Source of the DNA: JAZKIX01 sp040384645
GTDB taxonomy: Bacteria; Pseudomonadota; Gammaproteobacteria; Burkholderiales; Burkholderiaceae_D
Reading direction: 5' to 3'
Length of the DNA stretch: 42,373 nucleotides
NCBI GenBank assembly: GCA_040384645.1
Contig: JAZKIX010000161.1
Span: forward strand, 1-42,373
Shown: positions 16,760 to 23,870 of the stretch, in pieces
Position numbering within the stretch: the first letter of the stretch is position 1
How the letters are laid out: every line of letters begins with the position of its first letter
Position numbers and translations under genes: made by a program
The notes under the pieces: generated by a model
What the model saw: the letters and a program-made list of their open reading frames with translations, nothing else
Told to the model about the DNA's origin: nothing
The model's database searches: none

Positions 16760-17913
16760 TCGATAAGGATCTGGATTTAGTCGATCTGAAGGTGGACGAA
16801 GTCTATGGAGGGTCCAGAAATGGAAATTTGTCTGATGACCCGTTGCCCAAATTGCTGGGGGTCGATAACGGAGCCGGATTCCGTCATCTCGGCCAACGTC
16901 CTGCAGTCAATACCCTTAAGCTACTCGTACTGAAAACGAGTTTCTCCGATCCAAATTGGCCGGACGCTCTCGACAGCGAAAACGGAACATTTGTGTACTA
17001 CGGTGACAAACGTCACCCCGGCGATTTACACGAGACGCCCCGCCAAGGAAACCTGATGCTGAGAAACCTCTTTGATGAAGCGCATCAGCATCAACATAGC
17101 TCCAGCTTTCCGCCGATTCTTTTATTTGGTAACACCGGTACATATCGTGATCTTCGGTTTATCGGCCTTGCAGTTCCAGGAGCAATCGGTATGGGAGCGG
17201 ACGACGACTTGGTGGCCGTATGGCGAACAACCGATGATGCCCTTCGGTTTCAGAACTACAAGGCCACGTTTACCATACTTGATATTCCTGTCCTCCACCG
17301 AGCGTGGATAAGTGATATTCAGGACGGCAAAGCAATCCTATCCCCTCGAGCGCCCAAAGCTTGGCTGGACTGGGTTGGGGGCCGGAAATTTACACCACTC
17401 AAATCCATCCCGGCAAACGCTGTACGGTCCAAACAGCAGCAGATCCCCGGAACACCGGAACTAACTGCCTACATTAAGCTTATTCACGAGTTCTACAGCT
17501 CGGATCCTTATGCGTTTGAACGTTGCGCAATGGAGTTGGCTCGGCTTTTTATGCCGGCAATTCGGACGTGGGAATTGACAAGGGCTTGGCGAGATGGAGG
17601 GAGAGATGCTCTTGGCACATACCGTATCGGTCATGGGGCCGGAGCGATAGATGTTGATTTCGCGATGGAAGCGAAATGTTACGGACCGAACAACGGAGTC
17701 GGAGTCAAGCCGCTCTCCAGACTTATTTCCCGTTTAAGGCATCGACAGTTCGGAATCCTGGTTACTACGTCATATCTCGATGCACAAGCCTACGAGGAAC
17801 TAGTGCAGGATGCTCACCCAGTTGTGGTGATTGCATCCGGCGATATCGCAGGGAAACTTAAAGAGCGATTCGGCAGTTTAGAAAATGTACGAACATGGCT
17901 GAGGAAAATCTAG
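16756..17913 (+). CDS. AspBHI-like restriction endonuclease with Mrr-type catalytic domain
   Basis: 385 aa. The N-terminal half resembles AspBHI-type enzymes: DEVYGGSRNGNLSDDPLPKL, GAGFRHLG, then DSENGTFVYYGDKRHPG and ETPRQGNLMLRNLF. The C-terminal third is an Mrr-like PD-(D/E)XK nuclease: DGGRDALG (about 279-286), then DFAMEAKCYG with E-x-K at about 304-306, followed by the QFGILVTTSYL strand typical of Mrr. ATG 16756 overlaps the methylase stop. Characterised AspBHI relatives cut modified DNA, but this one is coupled to a C5 methylase. It could be an ordinary type II partner that is blocked by methylation, or a modification-dependent enzyme for another mark. Confidence 0.8.
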   Translation: MIDKDLDLVDLKVDEVYGGSRNGNLSDDPLPKLLGVDNGAGFRHLGQRPAVNTLKLLVLKTSFSDPNWPDALDSENGTFVYYGDKRHPGDLHETPRQGNLMLRNLFDEAHQHQHSSSFPPILLFGNTGTYRDLRFIGLAVPGAIGMGADDDLVAVWRTTDDALRFQNYKATFTILDIPVLHRAWISDIQDGKAILSPRAPKAWLDWVGGRKFTPLKSIPANAVRSKQQQIPGTPELTAYIKLIHEFYSSDPYAFERCAMELARLFMPAIRTWELTRAWRDGGRDALGTYRIGHGAGAIDVDFAMEAKCYGPNNGVGVKPLSRLISRLRHRQFGILVTTSYLDAQAYEELVQDAHPVVVIASGDIAGKLKERFGSLENVRTWLRKI

Positions 17914-18081
17914 AGTCGTCCCACTTTACAAGGCAAGTCACCTGCAGTTGCGCGTGTGTGGACGATGGTGCAGGAACAGGGCGATTGCATGAAGGCGTAG
18001 ACCTAACCGTGAGCCAAGACAGCAAATATTGCTTGTAAACTCGCCGAAAAATGCGTTTACTTTCGCTATTTAGGTGAGCAC

Positions 18082-18210
18082 ATGGCAAATGGACCGATGT
18101 CGCTGGTGGAAGTATGCGATGAACTGCGCGATCCGCGCACGCGGCAATGTGTCTATCAGTTAGATGAATTGTTGCTCGCTGCGATCTCCCCCTGTGCCAA
18201 TATAACTTGA
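18082..18210 (+). pseudogene. N-terminal remnant of an ISAs1-type transposase
   Basis: The frame MANGPMSLVEVCDELRDPRT continues to YQLDELLLAAISPC and then ends in a stop made by the inserted IS3 copy. It matches, from memory, the N-terminal domain of ISAs1/H-repeat transposases (LLEVxxELPDPRxxxxxRYxLDELLLxAI). Only 42 codons are left, and no continuation is visible after the IS3 element at 19737, so the element was already truncated or lost sequence on insertion. Confidence 0.6.
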
Positions 18211-18254
18211 GACACCTGCCCGACTAATTTAGAGTACAGCGGCAGGATCCAATT

Positions 18255-18680
18255 ATGCACAACCGAAAGCAGCAAATTTCAAATATTACCGAGGCCCGCC
18301 CAGACCCAGAGGTCTTAGCGATGGCCAAACGTCGCAGCTTTTCCAAAGCCGAGAAACTGCGCATCCTGACAGCTGCTGACGCATGCACTCTGCCCGGCGA
18401 CATTGGCGCGCTGCTGCGCCGTGAAGGCATCTATTCGTCGCACCTTGCTACCTGGCGCAAGCAGCGTCGGTTCGCTGGCGACCCAGAGCTCGTCGAAGGC
18501 AAGCGCGGTCCTACGGTCAAGCCAGGCGCGGTACAGGATCGCTTAGTTCTTGAACTGCAAGCCGAGAATGCACGTCTGCGCGGCAAGCTCGCCAAGGCCG
18601 ACTTGATTATTGACGTCCAAAAAAAACTTTCCATCCTGCTGGGACTGAGCACGTCGGATACCACCGGCGACCCGAAGTGA
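18255..18680 (+). CDS. IS3-family OrfA (helix-turn-helix)
   Basis: 141 aa. Helix-turn-helix segment: KRRSFSKAEKLRILTAADAC, then GDIGALLRREGIYSSHLATW. A leucine-heptad region follows (LVLELQAENARLRGKLAKAD), as usual in IS3 OrfA for multimerisation. CAGGA precedes ATG 18255. The A8 run at 18619-18626 lets a -1 shift lead without a stop into the orfB frame (KKTFHPAGTEHVGY...), giving an OrfAB fusion. The stop overlaps the orfB start as TGATG. Confidence 0.85.
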   Translation: MHNRKQQISNITEARPDPEVLAMAKRRSFSKAEKLRILTAADACTLPGDIGALLRREGIYSSHLATWRKQRRFAGDPELVEGKRGPTVKPGAVQDRLVLELQAENARLRGKLAKADLIIDVQKKLSILLGLSTSDTTGDPK

Positions 18681-19693
18681 TGCGTGCCGTCAACAGCCTG
18701 GCTGACGAAGTCGGTGTGTCGGCCGCCTGCCGCGCCTTGCACATGCCGCGTAGTGCCCTGTATCGCGACCGTGCGTCACGCCGCGTCTGCCTGCTACCGG
18801 CCCCGCTTGTGGCACCACGGCGGCGCCCGCCGCTGGCGCTGTCCGAGCATGAACAGCGCGTCGTTCTCGATGTACTCAATAGCCCGCGCTTCGCCAATTG
18901 TGCGCCAGCCGCGATCCATGCCCAACTGCTCGACGAGGGCCGCTACATCGCCTCGGTGCGCACGATGTACCGCCTGCTGCAAAGCTGCGCTGCCGTGCGG
19001 GAGCGCCGCGATCAGCTGCGTCATCCGGCGTATGCCAGGCCGGAGCTGCTGGCAGTCACGCCCAATCAGGTGTGGAGCTGGGACATCACGAAATTGAAGG
19101 GACCGGTCCGAGGAACCTGCTTGCACCTCTACGTCATCCTCGACATCTTCAGTCGCTATGTCGTGGGCTCGATGGTGGCCGAGAAAGAGAGCGCCGAGTT
19201 GGCCGAACAACTGATCGCCGACAGCGCAATGAAGGAGGCGATCCTGCCTGGAATGCTCACTTTGCATGTGGACCGGGGCAGTAGCATGCGCTCAAAACCG
19301 GTGGCGACACTGCTGGCCGATTTGGGCATTGCCAAGTCCCACAGCCGGCCCTATATCTCCGACGACAATCCGTACTCGGAGGCGCATTTCAAGACGCTGA
19401 AATATCAGCCGGGCTTCCCCGAACGCTTTGGCTCGCTCGCTGATGCGCGTGCCCACTGCGCACCGTTCTTCACTTGGTACAACCAGGAGCACCGGCATTC
19501 TGGCATCGGCATGATGACACCGGAGACCGTTCACACCGGCCGCGCTGAAGAAGTGCGCCGGCTGCGACAGATCACACTGCAAAACGCCTTTGAGCGCACA
19601 CCCAACCGTTTCAAGAACCGGCTACCACAGCCCCAGAGGCTGCCCACCGCAGCCTGGATCAACCCGCCAATCATGGAGAAAAAAGCAGCTTAA
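18680..19693 (+). CDS. IS3-family OrfB transposase (rve integrase core)
   Basis: 337 aa. The DDE triad is visible: D in WSWDITKLKGP, D in LTLHVDRGSSM, E in DDNPYSEAHFKTLKY, 35 residues apart as expected for DD(35)E. The C-terminal tail is HRHSGIGMMTPETVH, later LPTAAWINPP, typical of this IS group. No internal stop, so the element may be active. GTG 18677 in the same frame is an alternative start. Confidence 0.9.
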   Translation: MRAVNSLADEVGVSAACRALHMPRSALYRDRASRRVCLLPAPLVAPRRRPPLALSEHEQRVVLDVLNSPRFANCAPAAIHAQLLDEGRYIASVRTMYRLLQSCAAVRERRDQLRHPAYARPELLAVTPNQVWSWDITKLKGPVRGTCLHLYVILDIFSRYVVGSMVAEKESAELAEQLIADSAMKEAILPGMLTLHVDRGSSMRSKPVATLLADLGIAKSHSRPYISDDNPYSEAHFKTLKYQPGFPERFGSLADARAHCAPFFTWYNQEHRHSGIGMMTPETVHTGRAEEVRRLRQITLQNAFERTPNRFKNRLPQPQRLPTAAWINPPIMEKKAA

Positions 19694-19901
19694 AAAGGAG
19701 AATTAGACTCTCAGGAATTTAACCGAGGTGTTTCAAATTGATTGACACGTTCCGCATGCACTTGCAGGAACGTGTACGTCATGATCCGAGGGCTTGCCGG
19801 CAAAGATACGCCATGCACATCGAGCTAGGCCAGAAAATTCTTGGTCGACAATACCGCGCCTCCAAAATATGGGTCGTCAGCATTGGCATATTCAAGTGTG
19901 C

Positions 19902-20411
19902 TCATGGCGATTTCAACCCTCCAAATTTTGATTGCTGATCTAACTCTTGTTTGAACCATGTCAGGGCGGCAGGAATGCTGGCTGGGCTTTGCCGGTTGCG
20001 GATGGCGATAATCTGATCGCTGGCAGCGCCGGATAAATAGAAGGCAGCACAGTAGCGTGCGATCAATGCATCCAGCTCACCGATCATCGCCAGCCATTCT
20101 GCGGTCGGCCGTGGCTGTACCGATATCGCTGCCATCGCATTTGCGTCCTCAAATGTTAGACCGTCGATCTCCATAAACTCACGAACCAGCGATATTTGCC
20201 ATTCTTCAATTGCTTGATCGGTTTTTCGTTTTGGAGAGTTTGTGACTGCGACAGTTGGCAATTTAATTTCAGATTTTTGAATAGTTGCGACTGCGACACC
20301 TGCGACAGTTGCGACAGGTGGACTGGTTTTGATGCCAAGTGTCGCTACTGTCGCAGGTGTCGCAGTCGCAGAAGTCAAAAATCCTTTTTTCATCAAGTCA
20401 CTGAGCGCCAT
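19902..20411 (-). CDS. Unknown protein behind the replication gene, coding for an embedded inverted repeat
   Basis: 169 aa, family not recognised. Residues 10-60 are a low-complexity stretch of A, T and V (TSATATPATVATLG, PPVATVAGVAVATIQK) that results from a 30-bp DNA inverted repeat. The C-terminal 100 residues look globular and helical (EEWQISLVREFMEIDGLTFE, EWLAMIGELDALIARYCAAF). A GGGGAG ribosome binding site in the tail of the replication gene and a gap of only 2 bp make it the last gene of that operon. Genes in this position in P4-like islands are often small accessory replication or regulatory proteins; nothing shows this directly. Confidence 0.72.
   Translation of the reverse strand: MALSDLMKKGFLTSATATPATVATLGIKTSPPVATVAGVAVATIQKSEIKLPTVAVTNSPKRKTDQAIEEWQISLVREFMEIDGLTFEDANAMAAISVQPRPTAEWLAMIGELDALIARYCAAFYLSGAASDQIIAIRNRQSPASIPAALTWFKQELDQQSKFGGLKSP
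20286..20370. repeat. 30-bp inverted repeat built of TGCGAC units (candidate origin)
   Basis: Arm 20286-20315 and the complement of 20341-20370 agree at 29 of 30 positions, with a 25-bp spacer. Each arm contains repeated TGCGAC hexamers, and another lies at 20247-20252. It is inside the gene next to the Toprim/DUF3987 replication protein. Clustered short repeats close to a replication gene suggest an origin or a regulatory hairpin. This is inference. Confidence 0.5.
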
Positions 20412-20413
20412 GA

Positions 20414-22876
20414 TTAACTCCCCATCAATTGCGGGTTGATCTGGATTTCGCGCTTTTTGCCGTTTTGAATGGTGATGATATGGCCGTGCTCGATCAGACC
20501 CGAAATGGCGGCATTGAGCCTTTCCTTATTGCGCAGACGGTACGGTGCCAGCCGCATGATGTCGCGCGTCGATACCACGTCCACCTGATTCGTTTTGCAA
20601 TAGTCGATCAGCCATGCATCCAACAGGGCAGCGTCCGCCAGTGCTTCCGGCAGGGCCAACTCGCTAAAGAACCGCAATGCTTCGTTCAGGTGCCAGCTTG
20701 CAATGATGCTGGCCGATTCAAAGTGCTCCAAGCCGATCGCGCCAATACCGCCGTCGACTACATGGAACAAGGCGGCAAGCCGTACCGCGTTATCAGCGAT
20801 CTTGCTGGCCACGTCGCGCACGTCCTGCAACTCGCCACCATCACCCAGCATCGATTCAATCGCATCATGAAATTTGATCCACGCCGCTTTTGCTTCGGGC
20901 GATAGTGTCAGCATGGCCGGCTCCAGGCCGCCCCGGTCATTGATAGGGACCGGCACTTGCAGGATGCGGTTGATCTGGCTGTAGTAGCAGGCCAGCGCCG
21001 GCGCACGATCCGGTGGGTCGCTGTACATGCGCGTGCCTTGTGTCGACTCTGGCCACGCCATCAGGAACCGCGCCAGAAAGCCAGTGCCACGGGCCAGCGT
21101 CCCGGTGCGCTGGAAGAATTCCATCAAGGCCGATTCCTGTACCTGCAAGGCCATGGTGAGCCGGGCGCCATCGACGACATACGATTCGCCGCGCCGGTCA
21201 AAGGTCAGCTTGGCGGCATCCCATAATTGATTCAGATTTGACAGGGTGCGCAATTGCGAATCTTTGCCCATGCCGTGACTGCCAAACACGGCGCCAGCTT
21301 CCGATGAAATGACGCCGCCCGAAGGCCAGACTTTCGCCAGGGAGTAGGTCAGGGCTTCCGGGGTGAAGTCGGAATAGATCAGGCGCGGTACCCGTGGCGC
21401 TTCCGGCGCTATTTCTTCATGCTTGCGCAAGGCATTTTCCATCTGGCCAGTGTCCTTGCTGCCCTTGGTCGCTTGCTTGATACCGTCCAAGATGCCAGAA
21501 CGAATCGCTTCCCATGCGGCTTGGTCGGCTTTGTATCGCTTGACTTCAGGCTTGGCCGCTTCCTGCTCCTGATTCTCGTAATCCCGCACGACCTTGCTGA
21601 AAATGACATCACAGGTGGACTTGCGTTCGCCGCTTTCTGCCACCACCAGAAAATACAGGCCAATGGCACCCGATAGCGTGGCCGCCCGTTCGACGTTGTG
21701 ATGGGCTTGCGCGGCCAGACTCAGGCTTGCCAGTGCAGAACAGGCCACCATCGCAACAGGTGCCTTGATGAATCCCTGCACTTCCTCCACGGCCTCGCGC
21801 AGCACGGTCGGCAAGACGTCCACCGGGTAAGGCTGCGCCAGGGTGCTGCGCGCCAGTGGTTCCGGCTCCGGCCAGCAATTTTGCTGCGGACCTGCCTGCG
21901 GACCTGCTTGGGCAGTGGATGGCAGGTTTTCCAGCATGGCCGCACCGATCACGCCAGCTGCATCAATCATCGCCTTGACGGCGGCCAATCCTTCCCGCTG
22001 GTGCAGGTCGTTAAAGTCGGTTGGCTGGCCTTCGTCTGAATCAAATGATGGAATAGCCAGCAATCCGTCCACGGCTAATGCTGCGGCGGTTGCCTTGGTC
22101 ACGCCGATATTGCTGGCGCCGTTGAAGCGGTCATTGTCGGCACACACAATAATCCAGATCCCTGGCAGCTTGGCGCGTAATATCTTTGCCACCGCCTCCA
22201 GATTACCCGCATTGAATGCCACTGCCACCGGATAGCCGGTCGCCTGGTACAGACTGGCGCCGGTGGCAAAACCTTCACACAAAATTAGCTTATCAATGGG
22301 CTTGCCGCCAAAGCTATAGTAGCCACCCTCAATGCGCCCGGCACTCTTGAATTTCTTGCCGCCATCAGCAGCAATAAATTGCAAGCTGGTAATACGCCGA
22401 GCGTCATCCCGAATCGGCACAATCAGAGTGCGCTTATCCTTGAACTCTTTCAGTCCATAGGGTTTGATGCCTTTTTTCTGACAATAAGGGTGGTCGTCGG
22501 TGGCGTCAATGGCGCTATTCCATATCGTGACGCACGCCTTGGCCGCTTCTACCTGTTGTGTTTGCCGGTCACGTTCTGCCTGTGCTTTGGCTTGTTCAAT
22601 ACGCGTCTTGTATGCGGTGCGGTCGGCGGGCGTCATGGCGGTGTCGGACTTACCGCACCATTTTTCAGACAAGTCCGTTTTCCAATTGCCAAAGCTCCCA
22701 GCAGGCAGGCCATCGTCGTGCAATACATACCAGGCCGAATTCTTGCCGTGCTTTTCATCGGGCAGGTCGAAGCGGTGCAACTTGCCATCCGCGATGATCT
22801 CCCAGGGATTTAAGTCATAGGCCGCCAATGCTTCGCGGAACTGGCTAACAGTATTGATGGTGATGATTGCGCTCAT
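20414..22876 (-). CDS. Toprim/DUF3987 replication protein (primase-helicase-like)
   Basis: 820 aa. The N-terminal part has a TraC-primase-like segment. A Toprim domain lies at about residues 195-290: the Glu is in LILCEGFATGASLYQATG, the Asp pair in WIIVCADNDRFN. The C-terminal DUF3987 part starts at about 350 and has an ATP-loop-like AESGERKST (about 414-422) and ISSEAGAVFGSHGMGKD. Such two-part proteins start replication in P4-like islands and plasmids by priming. A GGGGG ribosome binding site precedes ATG 22876, whose A is the last base of the upstream gene's TAA. The gene ends 2 bp before the next one. Alternative names are YfjI-like or DUF3987 protein. Confidence 0.85.
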   Translation of the reverse strand: MSAIITINTVSQFREALAAYDLNPWEIIADGKLHRFDLPDEKHGKNSAWYVLHDDGLPAGSFGNWKTDLSEKWCGKSDTAMTPADRTAYKTRIEQAKAQAERDRQTQQVEAAKACVTIWNSAIDATDDHPYCQKKGIKPYGLKEFKDKRTLIVPIRDDARRITSLQFIAADGGKKFKSAGRIEGGYYSFGGKPIDKLILCEGFATGASLYQATGYPVAVAFNAGNLEAVAKILRAKLPGIWIIVCADNDRFNGASNIGVTKATAAALAVDGLLAIPSFDSDEGQPTDFNDLHQREGLAAVKAMIDAAGVIGAAMLENLPSTAQAGPQAGPQQNCWPEPEPLARSTLAQPYPVDVLPTVLREAVEEVQGFIKAPVAMVACSALASLSLAAQAHHNVERAATLSGAIGLYFLVVAESGERKSTCDVIFSKVVRDYENQEQEAAKPEVKRYKADQAAWEAIRSGILDGIKQATKGSKDTGQMENALRKHEEIAPEAPRVPRLIYSDFTPEALTYSLAKVWPSGGVISSEAGAVFGSHGMGKDSQLRTLSNLNQLWDAAKLTFDRRGESYVVDGARLTMALQVQESALMEFFQRTGTLARGTGFLARFLMAWPESTQGTRMYSDPPDRAPALACYYSQINRILQVPVPINDRGGLEPAMLTLSPEAKAAWIKFHDAIESMLGDGGELQDVRDVASKIADNAVRLAALFHVVDGGIGAIGLEHFESASIIASWHLNEALRFFSELALPEALADAALLDAWLIDYCKTNQVDVVSTRDIMRLAPYRLRNKERLNAAISGLIEHGHIITIQNGKKREIQINPQLMGS

Positions 22877-23028
22877 TATTTGCCCCCGATCATTGAAGCA
22901 ATAAATTGCAGCCGCAATGCTTGGCGCAGCAAGAAGGATTGCATCGCTACTACGAAGGCTTTGCTAAAACATGGACGTGTGTTGTCAGTGGCTACCGCGC
23001 CAACGGTAGCTATTTTTGTTTGGGTCAT
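22876..23028 (-). CDS. Small 50-aa protein between the AlpA-like gene and the primase
   Basis: Encodes MTQTKIATVGAVATDNTRPC, then a basic helical tail (SFLLRQALRLQFIASMIGGK). A perfect AGGAGG ribosome binding site 7 bp upstream overlaps the stop of the AlpA-like gene, and its own TAA shares a base with the primase ATG (TAATG). This packing is strong evidence that it is translated. Function unknown; similarly small genes sit between alpA and the replication gene in many P4-like islands. Confidence 0.7.
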   Translation of the reverse strand: MTQTKIATVGAVATDNTRPCFSKAFVVAMQSFLLRQALRLQFIASMIGGK

Positions 23029-23039
23029 CGCATCGCCTC

Positions 23040-23585
23040 CTAGGCTGCTTTAGAAGCGTTGATGCGACTTTCTAACCACGCATCTACATCGGACTCCAGC
23101 CAACCAACGGCACGGCTTCCCAATGAAATTGAGCGCGGAAAATTTCCACTATTTTGAAATTCGTAGATGGTGCTGCGTGATAGCCCGATTCGGGTTTTTA
23201 GCTCAGCCATTCGCAATATGCGATTGGCGGTAGTGATACGCTTTGGATGAAGCGCGGTTTGAAGTGTTTTTGTATGGCTGGGTTTTAACGAAATGTGCGG
23301 TGCTCGATCACTGTCGGGGTCGCCATCACCATCGCCGTCGTCATCATCGTCACCAGCCACTGCTATGGCTGCGCCATCTGTGCCTGTTGATTCCATAGCG
23401 CAATCTATTGTTGCCGTTGCCGCTTTGCCTTTGTAGCCCGGCCCGCCAGCGTGGCCGTTAGTCACGGACATAAAAGCTTTGACCACGGCTATCGCCAACT
23501 TTGACGGATTAAAACTGACCATTGAGCCATTTCGCGGAAGAATTCGGTATTCATCGCAAGATAAAATAATGTGTGATCTGCCCAT
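23040..23585 (-). CDS. AlpA-like HTH regulator with an ATP-cone-like N-terminus
   Basis: 181 aa. Residues 120-180 are an AlpA/MerR-type winged helix: RILRMAELKTRIGLSRSTIY, then SGNFPRSISLGSRAVGWLES and DVDAWLESR. AlpA proteins activate excision or integrase genes of P4-like elements. Residues 10-45 (EYRILPRNGSMVSFNPSKLA, IAVVKAFMSVTNG) read like the first hairpin and helix of the ATP-cone of class I ribonucleotide reductase. Between them lies an Asp/Gly-rich linker (GDDDDDGDGDGDPD). ATG 23585 follows AAAGG. It is the first gene of the replication operon. Confidence 0.8.
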   Translation of the reverse strand: MGRSHIILSCDEYRILPRNGSMVSFNPSKLAIAVVKAFMSVTNGHAGGPGYKGKAATATIDCAMESTGTDGAAIAVAGDDDDDGDGDGDPDSDRAPHISLKPSHTKTLQTALHPKRITTANRILRMAELKTRIGLSRSTIYEFQNSGNFPRSISLGSRAVGWLESDVDAWLESRINASKAA

Positions 23586-23870
23586 ATGTACCTTTCTTAG
23601 TTCAATAAAAATGTGCTCGACTACCGCCTATAGTGTCCGACCTTGTCGAGTGCACTAATTCTAGTACTTCGACTACAGGGATGCAAACGCTTTCTCAGTG
23701 CTGTAAAAAAACGGTCTGATTGCCATAAGTTGATTTTTTTGTGTCGCAACTGAGTTGTAACGCCATGCCAGTAAGCGCTAACAAACACCTGAAAAAATAT
23801 CTCACATTACGCGCCGATCCGTGACAAACCAGAGCTGAAACAACCTATTTTCACGGGCGAGTATCGCAAT
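23586..23870. promoter_or_regulatory. Leader of the AlpA/replication operon, with short dyads
   Basis: 285 bp between the end of the integrase gene and the AlpA-like start. CTCGAC at 23613-23618 and GTCGAG at 23646-23651 form an inverted pair, and AGTGCACT (23650-23657) is a palindrome. They lie where the promoter of the minus-strand operon should be. I could not fix a reliable -35/-10 pair. The left part (23700-23870) shows nothing else. Confidence 0.35.

Larger units (their letters stand above)
18207..19736 (+). mobile_element. IS3-family insertion sequence
   Basis: About 1.53 kb. Ends: TTGAGACACCT at 18207-18217 and its imperfect complement at 19726-19736 (10 of 11 match). It contains orfA and orfB in the usual order. 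No clear target duplication was found (TATAAC before, ATTGAT behind), which suggests rearrangement or an imprecise end call. It lies in an ISAs1 remnant behind the restriction gene. Confidence 0.82.

Noticed and set aside
19738..19938. 66-codon frame behind the IS3 element, tested as the continuation of the ISAs1 transposase
   Set aside because: It does not resemble the ISAs1 DDE domain and has no start signal.
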